This document shows, one piece after another, positions 38,280 through 48,019 of a DNA stretch of 64,000 nucleotides. Every line of letters begins with the position of its first letter. The stretch's first letter is position 1. The stretch is from assembly GCA_965230625.1 (NCBI GenBank), contig CBDDLL010000002.1, positions 1,488,001 to 1,552,000 of the forward strand, in the 5' to 3' direction. Source of the stretch: Saccharicrinis sp965230625 (GTDB lineage: Bacteria; Bacteroidota; Bacteroidia; Bacteroidales; Marinilabiliaceae). The position numbers were made by a program, and so were the translations under genes. The notes beneath the pieces were generated by a model. The model worked only from the letters and a program-made list of their open reading frames with translations, ran no database searches and was not told the DNA's origin.

Positions 38280-38894
38280 ATGAAAAAACAAAAACTACTT
38301 TTAACCTTATTAGCTTTACTAACATTTACTGGAATTTTCGCTCAACTCCCTAAACATGTTAATGCGTTTAAAAATAGTTACAGTGCATATTTAAACGATA
38401 ATCTTTCCGAAGCCATTAATTCTATTGGCGAAGTATATGATAGTACTTCTTACATTATGAACTTGAGATTGGGCTGGTTATATTACGAAAGTGCAAAGTT
38501 TGATCAATCAATTGAATATTACCAAAGAGCCATTGATTTGCAACCTAAATCTATTGAGGCCAAGTTTGGTAAAGCTTATCCTTTATCAGCTGTTGAAAAA
38601 TGGAATGAAATAATCAAACTGTACAAAGAAATATTAATCATTGATCCAAACAACTATAACGCTAACCTAAGGTTAGCAGGTATATATAAATTTCGTAATG
38701 AATTTGATTCTTCATTAAATTATGCTAAAAAATTAGGAGTGTTATACCCTTTCGATTTTGTTGTAAATATGTTGCTTGCTGAGCTTCATGATAAACTAAA
38801 CAACCATAAACAAGCTAAAATACACCTTAACCGTGCATTATCTTACAATCCTGATTCTAAAGAAGCTTTAAAATTAAAGGAAAATCTATTGTAG
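38280..38894 (+). CDS. Secreted TPR-repeat protein
   Basis: The 204-residue protein has signal MKKQKLLLTLLALLTFTGIFAQ and about four tetratricopeptide repeats (for example AKFDQSIEYYQRAIDLQPKS and PNNYNANLRLAGIYKFRNEF). It is a periplasmic protein-protein interaction scaffold of unknown partner. It stands alone, convergent with the peptidase gene, and a hairpin GGGTGAATAT/ATATTCACCC lies between them. Confidence 0.8.
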   Translation: MKKQKLLLTLLALLTFTGIFAQLPKHVNAFKNSYSAYLNDNLSEAINSIGEVYDSTSYIMNLRLGWLYYESAKFDQSIEYYQRAIDLQPKSIEAKFGKAYPLSAVEKWNEIIKLYKEILIIDPNNYNANLRLAGIYKFRNEFDSSLNYAKKLGVLYPFDFVVNMLLAELHDKLNNHKQAKIHLNRALSYNPDSKEALKLKENLL

Positions 38895-39049
38895 ATTTTA
38901 AATAGAACCTAACTTATAACGCAATGATCTTACTAATTAACCATCTGACCTTGGTTCTCAAGAAAAATGCTATTAAAATCAACAATTATGTGAGATTTGT
39001 GATAACTATTAAATTATAGCCTGAAGTGAGAATGCAAAGTTTTCCTATG

Positions 39050-39076
39050 GGGTGAATATAATAGTAATATTCACCC
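39050..39076. terminator. Hairpin between convergent TPR and DPP-IV genes
   Basis: GGGTGAATAT (39050-39059) pairs with ATATTCACCC (39067-39076) around a 7-nt loop. It is placed between convergent stops (38894 and 39096) but lacks a long T-run on either strand. Confidence 0.55.
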
Positions 39077-39095
39077 TCTTAGTATAATATCTTAA

Positions 39096-41315
39096 CTACT
39101 GCTCATTCCAATCTGGAACGGACTGCCCCATAATATGCTTCACAAAAAAATCACGATACTTACGCATGGCATACTTACCCCTTATCCCATGTTGCATTCC
39201 TGGAACAAAAACCAGTTCAAAATCTTTATTTGCCTTTACCAATTCATTTACAACCTGCATCGACGATGAAGGATCTACATTATTATCCAATTCTCCTATA
39301 ATTAGCATTAATTTTCCTTGCAAATTTTTGGCATGCGTAACATTTGAATTATCATCATACCATGGTCCAATAGGGTATCCCATAAATTGTTCGTTCCACC
39401 AGATTTTATCCATTCTGTTATCATGACATCCATTAACTGCTACTCCAACTTTATAAAAATCACCATGAAACAATAACGCCCCCAATGTACTTTGACCTCC
39501 AGCCGAAGCTCCATATATACCTAGTTTAGAAATATCCAGGTTGGGTTGTTCTTTTACTAAGGCTTCAATCCATAATCTTCTGTCAGGAAAACCAGCATCT
39601 TTTAAGTTTCGCCAACAAACATCATGAAAAGTTTTTGAACGGTTAGAAGTTCCCATACCATCAATTGATACTACAACAAATCCTAATTCTACAACCTCCG
39701 AAACCCAATAACGATATGGAAGAAACGATTTACGAACAAAGGAGGAATGCGGACCTGCATAAATATATTCAATTACCGGATAGGTTTTAGTTGAATCGTA
39801 ATTAGATGGGTAATACACATTCCCCCAAATATCAGTTTTCCCATCCCTACCTTTAGCAGTAAATACCTTAGTTTTTGTAAAACCTTTTTTAATTAACTCG
39901 TTTATATCTGATTTCTCCAATTCCATTAATACATTTCCTGTAGATGTTTCTCTTAATACAGTAGTTGGTGGAGTGCTAGGTGTTGAATAAGAATCTACAA
40001 AATATTTCTTGTCGTTAGAAAAGGTTGCTTTATGTTCTTGCTTTTCAGGAGTTAGATCAATTAAATTTGATCCATCAAACTTAACACTGTAATAATGCAC
40101 AAAATACGGGTCTTCATCCTTATTCATTCCACTCCCCTGAAAAACTATAGTTTCTGTTTCTTCATCAACAAATTCAACATTTCTAACAACCCAATCTCCT
40201 TTGGTAATTTGGTTAATTACTTCTCCAGAATTGGCATCAATAAGGTAAAGATGATTCCATCCGTCACGTTCCGAAGCCCATATTATTTTATTACCATTAT
40301 CTGTATCTCTCCTAAATAATTTTCGGCTATAATGTACAAATGTATTACTGATTTCATCAATAATCACTTTATGTAGTCCTGTCTCAGCATCAACCTTAAC
40401 CACTTGGTAAACCTGGTGTCCTCTCTGGTTAAATTCAAATGTAAATGAATCGCCACTCTTATCCCATTTTACATTACTAAGTCTGTATTGATGTTTGAAA
40501 GGATAATTTTCGATATTTATTTGTTTTTTATTTTCTATATTAAAAACAACTGGCTGATGTATAGGCACTGCATCTCCTGGCTTCAGGTATTCTTGTTTCT
40601 CCAACTTTGGCTGTAATTGATCATTTGGTGACGATTCTACTCGATAGATATATCTTTTTTCATAATCTCTTATTTTTATTACAACCACTTTTTTAGAATC
40701 TGGTGACCAATTTATCAAGTAAGAATAATATTCTCCCAGTGATCCATCGTAGCTTAATTGCATCTCTTCTTTTCCATCTGCCTTACTCACATAAACATTT
40801 TGGTTTTTAATATATGCCTTGTATTTTTTATCCGGAGATAACTTAGGTTTCCCGGTTTTATAATCTGGAGCTTCCCACCATTTTCCCCTTTCTTTGGATT
40901 CTACCTTCTTTCCCTTAGTTAATTTCAATGAGGGATATGTAGCGCTCCAATTATACCCATCATAAATAAACTTTAATTGCTTTAAATCTTTAGTGAATTC
41001 AACAGATTTAATAGGTAAGTTATATGGATCAATGGTCTTATTTGCTTTCTCTCCAAGATATTTAGCCATTTTTTTTTGATCGAAAGCGAGTGTTTGCTTC
41101 TTCTTATCTGCATTTACTAAAATGTACTCTAATCCTTTAGGTGTTCTCTTACTATAAAAAAATGAATGATTCTTATCAATCCATTTAAACTGATTTGGAG
41201 CATGATATAACATTCGGTTAAAAAGATATGCAGAATCAGCTTTACAATAGGTTTCTTTTGTTGTTTGAGCATTTAACGTTAGTGAAACAAATAATAATAA
41301 AATTGCAAATCGCAT
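39096..41315 (-). CDS. S9 family dipeptidyl peptidase IV-type serine protease
   Basis: The 739-residue protein has signal MRFAILLLFVSLTLNA, an eight-bladed-propeller-type DPP-IV N-terminal domain (~50-480) and an alpha/beta-hydrolase S9 domain. The catalytic triad is visible: S604 in YGASAGGQ, D677 in GELDNNVDP and H709 in PGMQHGI. An earlier EIYGxPH-like motif is EYIYAGPHSSFV. These enzymes remove N-terminal dipeptides after proline or alanine and feed peptide uptake in proteolytic Bacteroidetes. It has no T9SS tail, so it is expected in the periplasm. Full length and intact active site. Confidence 0.92.
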   Translation of the reverse strand: MRFAILLLFVSLTLNAQTTKETYCKADSAYLFNRMLYHAPNQFKWIDKNHSFFYSKRTPKGLEYILVNADKKKQTLAFDQKKMAKYLGEKANKTIDPYNLPIKSVEFTKDLKQLKFIYDGYNWSATYPSLKLTKGKKVESKERGKWWEAPDYKTGKPKLSPDKKYKAYIKNQNVYVSKADGKEEMQLSYDGSLGEYYSYLINWSPDSKKVVVIKIRDYEKRYIYRVESSPNDQLQPKLEKQEYLKPGDAVPIHQPVVFNIENKKQINIENYPFKHQYRLSNVKWDKSGDSFTFEFNQRGHQVYQVVKVDAETGLHKVIIDEISNTFVHYSRKLFRRDTDNGNKIIWASERDGWNHLYLIDANSGEVINQITKGDWVVRNVEFVDEETETIVFQGSGMNKDEDPYFVHYYSVKFDGSNLIDLTPEKQEHKATFSNDKKYFVDSYSTPSTPPTTVLRETSTGNVLMELEKSDINELIKKGFTKTKVFTAKGRDGKTDIWGNVYYPSNYDSTKTYPVIEYIYAGPHSSFVRKSFLPYRYWVSEVVELGFVVVSIDGMGTSNRSKTFHDVCWRNLKDAGFPDRRLWIEALVKEQPNLDISKLGIYGASAGGQSTLGALLFHGDFYKVGVAVNGCHDNRMDKIWWNEQFMGYPIGPWYDDNSNVTHAKNLQGKLMLIIGELDNNVDPSSSMQVVNELVKANKDFELVFVPGMQHGIRGKYAMRKYRDFFVKHIMGQSVPDWNEQ

Positions 41316-41501
41316 GTTGTTTTTTATTTAGATTGTAAAATTATTAAACAATTAATTCGAGAGTCAAATATACCTGCTATCCTTTTACTTTTAGTATTTA
41401 ATGCACTACAATTGTTGTTTTATATTACAATTTCTAAGCTTTCTGATTAGAATCATTACTAAACATTGATATTTTTCATTTAAAAACTTTCTGTTCGATT
41501 G

Positions 41502-41509
41502 TAAATTTG
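41502..41509 (+). promoter_or_regulatory. Candidate -7 element upstream of pruA
   Basis: TAAATTTG matches the Bacteroidetes -7 consensus TAnnTTTG and lies 63 bp before the pruA start codon. Confidence 0.45.
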
Positions 41510-41571
41510 TTTAATCACAATAAATTGTAGTTAACGTATACGACAATAATTAAACATTTAAAATTTAAATT

Positions 41572-43200
41572 ATGCCTAAAGGAATATTTAATGTCCCTAT
41601 TGCCGAAAATGAACCGGTATTAAGTTATGCTCCGGGAACACCCGAAAGAGAAGCCCTTCAAGAGCAATTGAAAGCTTATAAAGAAACCGAAGTTGACATT
41701 CCGATGTTTATTGGTGGAGAGGAAATTAGAACTGGAAATAAAATTTCTATGCACCCTCCTCATGATATTAAACATTGCTTAGGCTACTACCATCAAGGTG
41801 ATGAAACACATGTTTACAAAGCCATTGATGCTGCATTAACTGCCAGAGAAAAATGGGCCAACTTGAGTTGGGAACATCGTGCTTCTATCTTTTTAAAAGC
41901 AGCTGATTTAGTAGCTGGGCCATATCGTCAGAAATTAAATGCAGCAACTATGCTAGGTCAATCAAAGAATGCTTTCCAGGCTGAGATTGATGCAGCTTGC
42001 GAATTGGCAGATTTCTTCCGATTCAATGTTCAGTATATGACAGATATTTATGCTGAGCAACCAGAATCTGCTCCTGGAATGTGGAATCGTGTTGAATACA
42101 GACCTTTGGAAGGTTTTGTTTTTGCTCTTACTCCATTTAATTTTACTTCAATTGCAGGTAATTTACCATCAGCTCCAGCATTAATGGGTAACACTGTGGT
42201 TTGGAAACCGTCTAAAACAGCTGTATATTCTGCTAAAGTTTTAATGGAAATATTTAATGAAGCAGGTGTACCTGATGGTGTTATCAACCTCGTATATGCT
42301 TCTGGTCCTGTAGCTGCTAAAGTTGTTTTTGAGCATCCTGAATTTGCAGGAATTCACTTCACTGGTTCTACTGCTGTGTTCCAAGGAATGTGGAAAACTA
42401 TTGGCGAAAATATTGCGAAATATAAATCGTATCCACGTATCGTAGGAGAAACTGGTGGTAAAGATTACATTATAGCTCATAAGTCATGTGATGCTAAAGC
42501 TGTTGCTACTGGAATAGTTAGAGGTGGATTTGAATATCAGGGACAAAAGTGTTCTGCTGCATCCAGAGTTTATATTCCTAATAGTCGCTGGGAAGAAATT
42601 AAAGGTTATGTAGGTGAACAACTAGCCGAAATTAAAATGGGTGATCCTGAAGATTTCACCAATTTTGTTAATGCTGTTATCGATGAAGCTTCTTTCGATA
42701 AACTGTCAAGTGCTATTGATGGCGCTAAAGCTAGTAAGGACGCAGAAGTTATATTTGGTGGAAATTACGATAAATCTAAAGGTTACTTTATTGAACCAAC
42801 AGTTATTTTAACAACTGATCCAAAATATATAACAATGGAAGAAGAGTTGTTTGGACCTGTTGTAACCATTTATGTGTATGAAGATACAAAGTTTGAGGAG
42901 ACAATGGATATCCTTGATGGAACTTCGATGTATGCACTTACTGGTGCTATTTTTTCACAAGACAGATATGCTGCTGAATTAGCAACTAAAAGGTTGGTTA
43001 ATACTGCGGGTAACTTCTATATCAACGACAAACCAACAGGTGCTGTTGTAGGTCAACAACCTTTTGGTGGATCAAGAGGTTCTGGTACTAATGATAAAGC
43101 AGGTTCTGCTATTAACTTAATGAGATGGGTTACTCCAAGAACTATTAAGGAAACTTTTGTTCCTGCACAAGATTATAAATATCCCTTCCTAGGTGAATAA
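41572..43200 (+). CDS. pruA: L-glutamate gamma-semialdehyde (1-pyrroline-5-carboxylate) dehydrogenase
   Basis: The 542-residue protein is a full-length aldehyde dehydrogenase of the P5C dehydrogenase type common in Bacteroidetes (MPKGIFNVPIAENEPVLSYA start; SPAPALMGNTVVWKPS-like NAD-binding region as LPSAPALMGNTVVWKPSKTA). The catalytic Cys is C327 in YQGQKCSAASR, and the general base is E293 in VGETGGKD. It oxidises glutamate semialdehyde to glutamate with NAD+, the second step of proline (and arginine-derived) catabolism, in the cytoplasm. No proline dehydrogenase gene is adjacent. A -7-like TAAATTTG lies 63 bp upstream and a strong terminator follows. Confidence 0.95.
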   Translation: MPKGIFNVPIAENEPVLSYAPGTPEREALQEQLKAYKETEVDIPMFIGGEEIRTGNKISMHPPHDIKHCLGYYHQGDETHVYKAIDAALTAREKWANLSWEHRASIFLKAADLVAGPYRQKLNAATMLGQSKNAFQAEIDAACELADFFRFNVQYMTDIYAEQPESAPGMWNRVEYRPLEGFVFALTPFNFTSIAGNLPSAPALMGNTVVWKPSKTAVYSAKVLMEIFNEAGVPDGVINLVYASGPVAAKVVFEHPEFAGIHFTGSTAVFQGMWKTIGENIAKYKSYPRIVGETGGKDYIIAHKSCDAKAVATGIVRGGFEYQGQKCSAASRVYIPNSRWEEIKGYVGEQLAEIKMGDPEDFTNFVNAVIDEASFDKLSSAIDGAKASKDAEVIFGGNYDKSKGYFIEPTVILTTDPKYITMEEELFGPVVTIYVYEDTKFEETMDILDGTSMYALTGAIFSQDRYAAELATKRLVNTAGNFYINDKPTGAVVGQQPFGGSRGSGTNDKAGSAINLMRWVTPRTIKETFVPAQDYKYPFLGE

Positions 43201-43223
43201 TTTAGGTTTTTAGAGATAAAATC

Positions 43224-43259
43224 AAGTCAGCTTCAATATGTTGAGGCTGACTTTTTTTT
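43224..43259 (+). terminator. Rho-independent terminator of pruA
   Basis: AAGTCAGCTTCAA pairs with TTGAGGCTGACTT (one wobble) around a 4-nt loop and is followed by eight or more T. Confidence 0.88.
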
Positions 43260-43387
43260 ACAAACCTAAAGCTTTATGTTTTAAAATCTAAATAACATTA
43301 TAAAGTTTTAAACATACATTTTATTACCTCTTGGAATTCTATTAATTTAGTTACTTGATGATAAATTAAACTTCAAAATCAATTATC

Positions 43388-43801
43388 ATGAAACACTTAC
43401 TTCTACTATTTTTATTTATTACTTCCATAACTGTATTGTTTGCGCAAGAAAAAGCAAAAGATGAAAAAGAGAAATTAGTAGTAATCTGGAGCAGTGCTGA
43501 TCCTGAGGTAGCAGAAAAAGTTTGCTTTATGTATACACATGCAGCACGTAAATATGAGTGGTTTGAAGAGGTTCGTTTAGTTATTTGGGGACCTTCAGCA
43601 AAACTAATTCTTGAAGATAAAAAATTACAAAAAAAGCTGAAGCAAATGCAAAAAGATGGTGTTGTTTTAGAGGCTTGTATCGTTTGTGCAAAAATGTATA
43701 ATGCAGTTGATGGATTAAAGAAACTAGGTGCAGATGTAAAAGGTATGGGAGCTCCCCTTACAAGTCGTTTAAAAGAAGGTTGGAGGCAACTTAACTTTTA
43801 G
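43388..43801 (+). CDS. Secreted DsrE-family protein
   Basis: The 137-residue protein has a signal peptide (MKHLLLLFLFITSITVLFAQ) followed by a DsrE/DsrF-like fold: EKLVVIWSSADPEVAEK, then EVRLVIWGPSAKLIL, and VVLEACIVCAKMYNAVDGL. Two cysteines stand in EACIVCAK, where DsrE-family proteins place sulfur-relay residues. DsrE proteins bind or move sulfur or interact with redox partners; a periplasmic role is implied by the signal peptide, but substrate is unknown. It is preceded by the pruA terminator, so it is likely transcribed separately. Confidence 0.8.
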   Translation: MKHLLLLFLFITSITVLFAQEKAKDEKEKLVVIWSSADPEVAEKVCFMYTHAARKYEWFEEVRLVIWGPSAKLILEDKKLQKKLKQMQKDGVVLEACIVCAKMYNAVDGLKKLGADVKGMGAPLTSRLKEGWRQLNF

Positions 43802-43910
43802 TATACCAATCCCACATACAACTCACTTATTGCTACTTATATCAATCTGCAAGAATTGATATTGATAAAAGCTTTATATTTTATATTTTTGCATAAAATA
43901 AAAATGTTTC

Positions 43911-44216
43911 ATGAATCTGCCTAAAGTTAAAATACCTGCTATATTAAAAAATAAGTACATCCTAACTCTTGTAATTTTTGGGGTATGGGTAGGATTTTTC
44001 GATCAGAATAACCTTTGGGATAGAGCAAAACTTTCGTCAAGAATCAAACAACTGGAAAAGCAAAAGCATCACTATCAAGTTGAAATTGAACAAAATGAAA
44101 GGAAACTTAGTGAAATACAAGAAAGCCCTGAGAGCCTTGAAAAATTTGCACGTGAAGAATACCTTATGAAAAAGAAGAATGAAGACATTTTTGTTATTAT
44201 CGAAAAAGAAAGATAA
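43911..44216 (+). CDS. FtsB/DivIC-type septum formation initiator protein
   Basis: The 101-residue protein has a short cytoplasmic start, one membrane segment (YILTLVIFGVWVGFF, ~15-30), a periplasmic coiled coil (LSSRIKQLEKQKHHYQVEIEQNERKL) and the family motif ESLEKFAREEYLMKKKNEDIFVI. FtsB/DivIC proteins bridge the divisome subcomplexes with FtsL and FtsQ. Length and motif order fit the family well. It lies 110 bp after the DsrE-like gene. Confidence 0.88.
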   Translation: MNLPKVKIPAILKNKYILTLVIFGVWVGFFDQNNLWDRAKLSSRIKQLEKQKHHYQVEIEQNERKLSEIQESPESLEKFAREEYLMKKKNEDIFVIIEKER

Positions 44217-44547
44217 TTCCAATTAAGCAGCTTTCAGTAATCAGTCACTCGGTAGTATTAAGCAAGGAAAATGAATTAAGGAGAAAGTTTAAAAGTGTAG
44301 CTTGAAATTTTCTTGTAAAAATTACTGCATATATTAAAGTTTAACAAATGTTAAATAACATTTTCAAACCCACTCATAAACACCTAATAAACAACAACTA
44401 ACAACTAAATAAAATTAGACGAAAATTAACAATAAACCATTATCCCTTATAACCTTCTTTTAATTCTTTTAAAGTAACAATAGCGTCTATTATTATTGCT
44501 AAAGAATTATTAATATTGCCATCTTAATTTTTCAGAAATTACGCTTT
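44217..44547. other. 330-bp intergenic region
   Basis: AT-rich with no ORF or hairpin of note. It probably contains the promoter of the small membrane protein at 44548. Confidence 0.4.
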
Positions 44548-44865
44548 ATGTACAAAGTACTTAGTATTGCTTATTATATTGGAATGATTTTGGTTTTAGC
44601 CGGAATTCTCTTTCAATTAAATGATATATCTTATGCACTAATCTGTTTGATAGTTGGGCTAGTACCTTTACTTGGTGTTAGATTATTTAATTATATAAAA
44701 GGCAAAGCCGAAAACAAAAGGCTAAATGGCATTATGGTCATTAGTGCGTTATTTTTAACAGCTTCGGCCGTTGCAATATTTTATAACAGAAACTATTGGA
44801 TATTAGGAGTACTTATTACAGCTACTCTTGATTTGTATGTAAGCTTTAGAAAGATTAAACGATAA
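44548..44865 (+). CDS. Small four-segment membrane protein of unknown function
   Basis: The 105-residue protein is almost wholly hydrophobic, with about four predicted membrane segments (IAYYIGMILVLAGILFQL, YALICLIVGLVPLLGV, IMVISALFLTASAVAIF, WILGVLITATLDLYV). Basic residues cluster in the loop FNYIKGKAENKRLN and at the C-terminus FRKIKR, placing both in the cytoplasm. No family is recognised with confidence. Confidence 0.65.
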   Translation: MYKVLSIAYYIGMILVLAGILFQLNDISYALICLIVGLVPLLGVRLFNYIKGKAENKRLNGIMVISALFLTASAVAIFYNRNYWILGVLITATLDLYVSFRKIKR

Positions 44866-45030
44866 TTCTTGAAACTTCAACTGAAATTAAAAACTACAAA
44901 TATTTGAGTTTGTTATACATTGATTATCATTTATGCGTGTTGTTCTTCGCTTAATCGTTCTCCAGATTCCTTGCTCTAAGCTTTAGCTGTTTTGCGACTA
45001 ATGACCAAAAACTAACGAACTATTAAACCT

Positions 45031-45936
45031 CTAATATTTAGCAACGTTGATTTTTTTACCAATTATCATCTTGCTATATTCCTCACTCAATGATTTTTCC
45101 CACCCAATTAGATATTTTGTAAACGGACTAATGGTTAAAGTATCCAGGCTTCGGTGTGTAAATGCCATTATTTCATTAGGAAATTTTTCCATCGCAAATG
45201 ATTTTTTCTTTTTAGTAGACTTTTTCTTATCAAACGGAGTTACATATAAATCTAAAGCTCCAAACAAATGTAAAAACTCGTGTGCTATAACTGTAGGTCT
45301 TTTGAAGCTTACAACAGCATATTCAGGATTATCATCTGAAGCAATATGCAGTGCAACTGAAATTTCATCCTTATAATAATTATTAATAAAATAAAGCAAT
45401 GCTACGTTATCCGTTTTATGCTTATCCCTAAGTCTGGCAATAAGTCTCTCTCTATTCTTAGGTTGAATCTTGGTCCTGGTAATTTTTGATGTATCAGGTC
45501 CAAAAGTTTTTAATGCGGAATTACCAATTTTATCTGCCCATCTATCTATATTTCTAACACCATATGGGGCAAACAATGTTGCAGATAATGTTTTCTTTGA
45601 AAGATTGTTCGCTACCGGTACTATCGTATTGTTATCCTGATGATAATCTATGGTAATATTTAATGAAATTCCTGCAGCAATTGATTTTTCTTCGATCCAA
45701 CACATTGCTTTTTGTATTGAATCAATTGTCGAATATATATCATATTCAGTCCATGGGTTTGTATACTTTGAGTCCACAAAAATGGCATATAATACAACAT
45801 CACCTACCAACTTTTTACAAACATTATTATTCACAGAGGCAATATGCACTTCGCCTTTCTTTTTAATTGACTTAGCTGCTATGCATCCAGATAATACAAA
45901 ACTAAAATACAATGCTACAAGTAAACCTTTTACCAT
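45031..45936 (-). CDS. Lipoprotein with metzincin-type HExxHxxGxxD motif
   Basis: The 301-residue protein has a lipoprotein signal (MVKGLLVALYFSFVLSGC, C18). The zinc motif HEFLHLFGALD spans residues 219-229, with H219, H223 and D229 as ligands and E220 as catalytic base, as in metzincins that use Asp as third ligand. IMAFTH about 40 residues later may be the Met-turn. A membrane-anchored peptidase is likely. Substrate unknown. It is followed (upstream on this strand) by the glycosyltransferase gene at 46070, 133 bp away. Confidence 0.72.
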   Translation of the reverse strand: MVKGLLVALYFSFVLSGCIAAKSIKKKGEVHIASVNNNVCKKLVGDVVLYAIFVDSKYTNPWTEYDIYSTIDSIQKAMCWIEEKSIAAGISLNITIDYHQDNNTIVPVANNLSKKTLSATLFAPYGVRNIDRWADKIGNSALKTFGPDTSKITRTKIQPKNRERLIARLRDKHKTDNVALLYFINNYYKDEISVALHIASDDNPEYAVVSFKRPTVIAHEFLHLFGALDLYVTPFDKKKSTKKKKSFAMEKFPNEIMAFTHRSLDTLTISPFTKYLIGWEKSLSEEYSKMIIGKKINVAKY

Positions 45937-46069
45937 ATTCGATTTATTTAATATTAGACTAATGGAAAGTATGATATACTTGTAACTCCAATTTTTATAC
46001 CAATCTTATTTGATTCCTTCTATAACAATTATCTGAATGCTTTTATTGTATGTTGTAAATCTTTTTTTA

Positions 46070-47320
46070 TTATAGTTGATTACTCCTGTATACTTGAAGT
46101 AATTCTCTATCTTCAAATATATTATCGCAATCTATTCCTTTTAGTTCGAGCAATTCAATTGCAGCGTCAAATACGGGTGTTTTTTCAAGAAAGTGCTCAT
46201 GTATATAGTTAATGTATTTTACCAGCTTAAATGCATTAAAAACATGATAAAAACGCCTTTTAAACACTTCTAAGGTTGAACAATTATCTGATATTGGTTT
46301 TAACTCAAGATAGAAATCAGTATTAAGCAAAAAGCTTCTTACTCTACCTGGTAATTCTAATATTATCTTCTGATATTCTTCTTCTGATATTTGATAAAAC
46401 TTATCTACAGTGTCTAACAATACTTTTAAATCGATAAATCCCTGTAAATTATAGGTCAAGTATTCCTTTTCTGCTTCTTCAATAATTTTTTTAATTGTAG
46501 GTCCTGTTCCAAATGGCACTCTTGTTGACATTCTTGGTGATGGACATACAACTGTATCGTTAACCTCTCCATAACCACCTTGTTGCAATAGTTTTTGAAT
46601 AAAGTAAAACTCTTCTCCGCCCTGCCTTCGATTCATGCCCCCAACACTCACATAAGAGCTTGCCCTAAATGCAAAACAAGATCCAATGGTGTGAACTGCA
46701 TAAGGAAATCCAATATACCTTAAAGCTTCAACGTAATACCGTAAGTGTAACTCGTACTGGGCAATAGCATCATAAATTTCCGTCTCAAAACCACTACCCT
46801 CTAACGGGTGTTCAAACCTAATTGAACATGCATTTCTTTTTTTATCCTTAAAAAAATTAAAAAGTGCATCAAAATAATTCTCTGCAACTATAGAATCAGC
46901 ATCCAATGATACAATTATTCCATCCTCGTTTTTTGTTTCCGAAAAATGATGAATAGCTAAATCCATTCCTATTTTTCGTGCTAAACCAGCACCAAAATGC
47001 TTTTTAGGCAAATTAAATGCCTGGATTGGATAAAACTCTATGAATTTATTTTTGGGAATATAACTTCTTATTTGATATATCGTTTTTTCTTGATGTTTAA
47101 GAACTTCATTGGTACTATTTACCGAAGCATTTACTATAAGTAAAACTGCAACTTTTATATTTACTGGATTACATTTGTTCAACGAATCCATTGTATTCAA
47201 TAAATCATCTTCCATGTAAACAGGAATCACGACTACCAAATCAGCTTTATTAACTGTTTTAACATCAAACGAAGTGAATGGCGGATGCTTCTGTAAATAC
47301 TTTTCAAACGACTTTATCAT
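46070..47320 (-). CDS. Family 2 glycosyltransferase
   Basis: The 416-residue protein has a GT-A fold: VVVIPVYMEDDLLNTMDSL, the donor-binding acidic motif IIVSLDADSIV, and a later GGEEFYFIQKLLQQGGYG acceptor-side motif. It has no clear membrane segment, so it is cytoplasmic or peripheral. Sugar donor and acceptor cannot be inferred; surface-polysaccharide or glycoprotein synthesis is typical. It starts shortly after the terminator of the OmpH-like gene. Confidence 0.85.
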   Translation of the reverse strand: MIKSFEKYLQKHPPFTSFDVKTVNKADLVVVIPVYMEDDLLNTMDSLNKCNPVNIKVAVLLIVNASVNSTNEVLKHQEKTIYQIRSYIPKNKFIEFYPIQAFNLPKKHFGAGLARKIGMDLAIHHFSETKNEDGIIVSLDADSIVAENYFDALFNFFKDKKRNACSIRFEHPLEGSGFETEIYDAIAQYELHLRYYVEALRYIGFPYAVHTIGSCFAFRASSYVSVGGMNRRQGGEEFYFIQKLLQQGGYGEVNDTVVCPSPRMSTRVPFGTGPTIKKIIEEAEKEYLTYNLQGFIDLKVLLDTVDKFYQISEEEYQKIILELPGRVRSFLLNTDFYLELKPISDNCSTLEVFKRRFYHVFNAFKLVKYINYIHEHFLEKTPVFDAAIELLELKGIDCDNIFEDRELLQVYRSNQL

Positions 47321-47332
47321 GTTATTTAATTC

Positions 47333-47364
47333 AAAAAAGGCAGATTTCGTTTGAAACCTGCCTT
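47333..47364 (-). terminator. Rho-independent terminator of the OmpH-like gene
   Basis: On the minus strand AAGGCAGGTTTC pairs with GAAATCTGCCTT (one mismatch), followed by TTTTTT. It ends the transcript of the gene at 47387 just before the glycosyltransferase start at 47320. Confidence 0.8.
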
Positions 47365-47386
47365 CTATATGCTGTAAAAATTTTAA

Positions 47387-48019
47387 TTACTCTGTTGCTT
47401 CTGATTTTTCGTCTTTACTTATTTCGTAACGACTATTTAGGGCTTCTGCTACTTGCTTAGTAATATTTATACCTGGAGCACTATAGAGTACATTATCCCC
47501 TAATGTATTACTCAATATTAACTTATATCTGCCGTCAGCATTTAATTCTTTTAAATAGTTTGCTAACGTATCACGTAACTGACGATTTAAGTTTTCTTGC
47601 TCAACCATCAACTCTTGCGATAATTTAGCATTTAAATTCTGAAGCTCCTGTTCACGAGCCATTAAGTTACGTTGCTCTTGTTCTGCTCTTTGTCTAGATA
47701 AGAAACCATTATTTTGAATCTTACGTTGAAACTCAGCCATCTGTGACTGAAGTGATTTTGCTTGTTCGTTAAAATCTGTTCTGGATTTTTCTTCCTTTTT
47801 TAACAATTCCTCTTGCAAGTTAATAGCAAATTTGTAGTCACGTAAAAGTGAATCTGTATCAATATAAGCTATTGGAAATTTACTACCCTCTTCAAACCCT
47901 TCTTCCTTTTCTTTATTGGATTGCTCTCCAGTACTTTTTTCTGTTTGACATCCAACGAAAAATAATGATACCAGTCCGAATAATAATGCGAAATTAACAA
48001 CCTGTAAGTTTCTTTTCAT
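47387..48019 (-). CDS. OmpH/Skp-like periplasmic chaperone lipoprotein
   Basis: I choose the ATG at 48019, giving a lipoprotein signal MKRNLQVVNFALLFGLVSLFFVGC; an ATG at 48064 adds 15 residues without signal character. The mature protein has the Skp pattern: IAYIDTDSLLRDYKFAINLQ, a long coiled-coil hairpin (~60-150) rich in Glu/Gln/Lys, and a C-terminal strand region (YKLILSNTLGDNVLYSAPGI). Skp proteins hold unfolded outer-membrane proteins in a trimeric cage. It lies next to the PorP/SprF gene, so outer-membrane assembly of that protein is a plausible job. The lipid anchor is uncommon for classical Skp. Confidence 0.87.
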   Translation of the reverse strand: MKRNLQVVNFALLFGLVSLFFVGCQTEKSTGEQSNKEKEEGFEEGSKFPIAYIDTDSLLRDYKFAINLQEELLKKEEKSRTDFNEQAKSLQSQMAEFQRKIQNNGFLSRQRAEQEQRNLMAREQELQNLNAKLSQELMVEQENLNRQLRDTLANYLKELNADGRYKLILSNTLGDNVLYSAPGINITKQVAEALNSRYEISKDEKSEATE

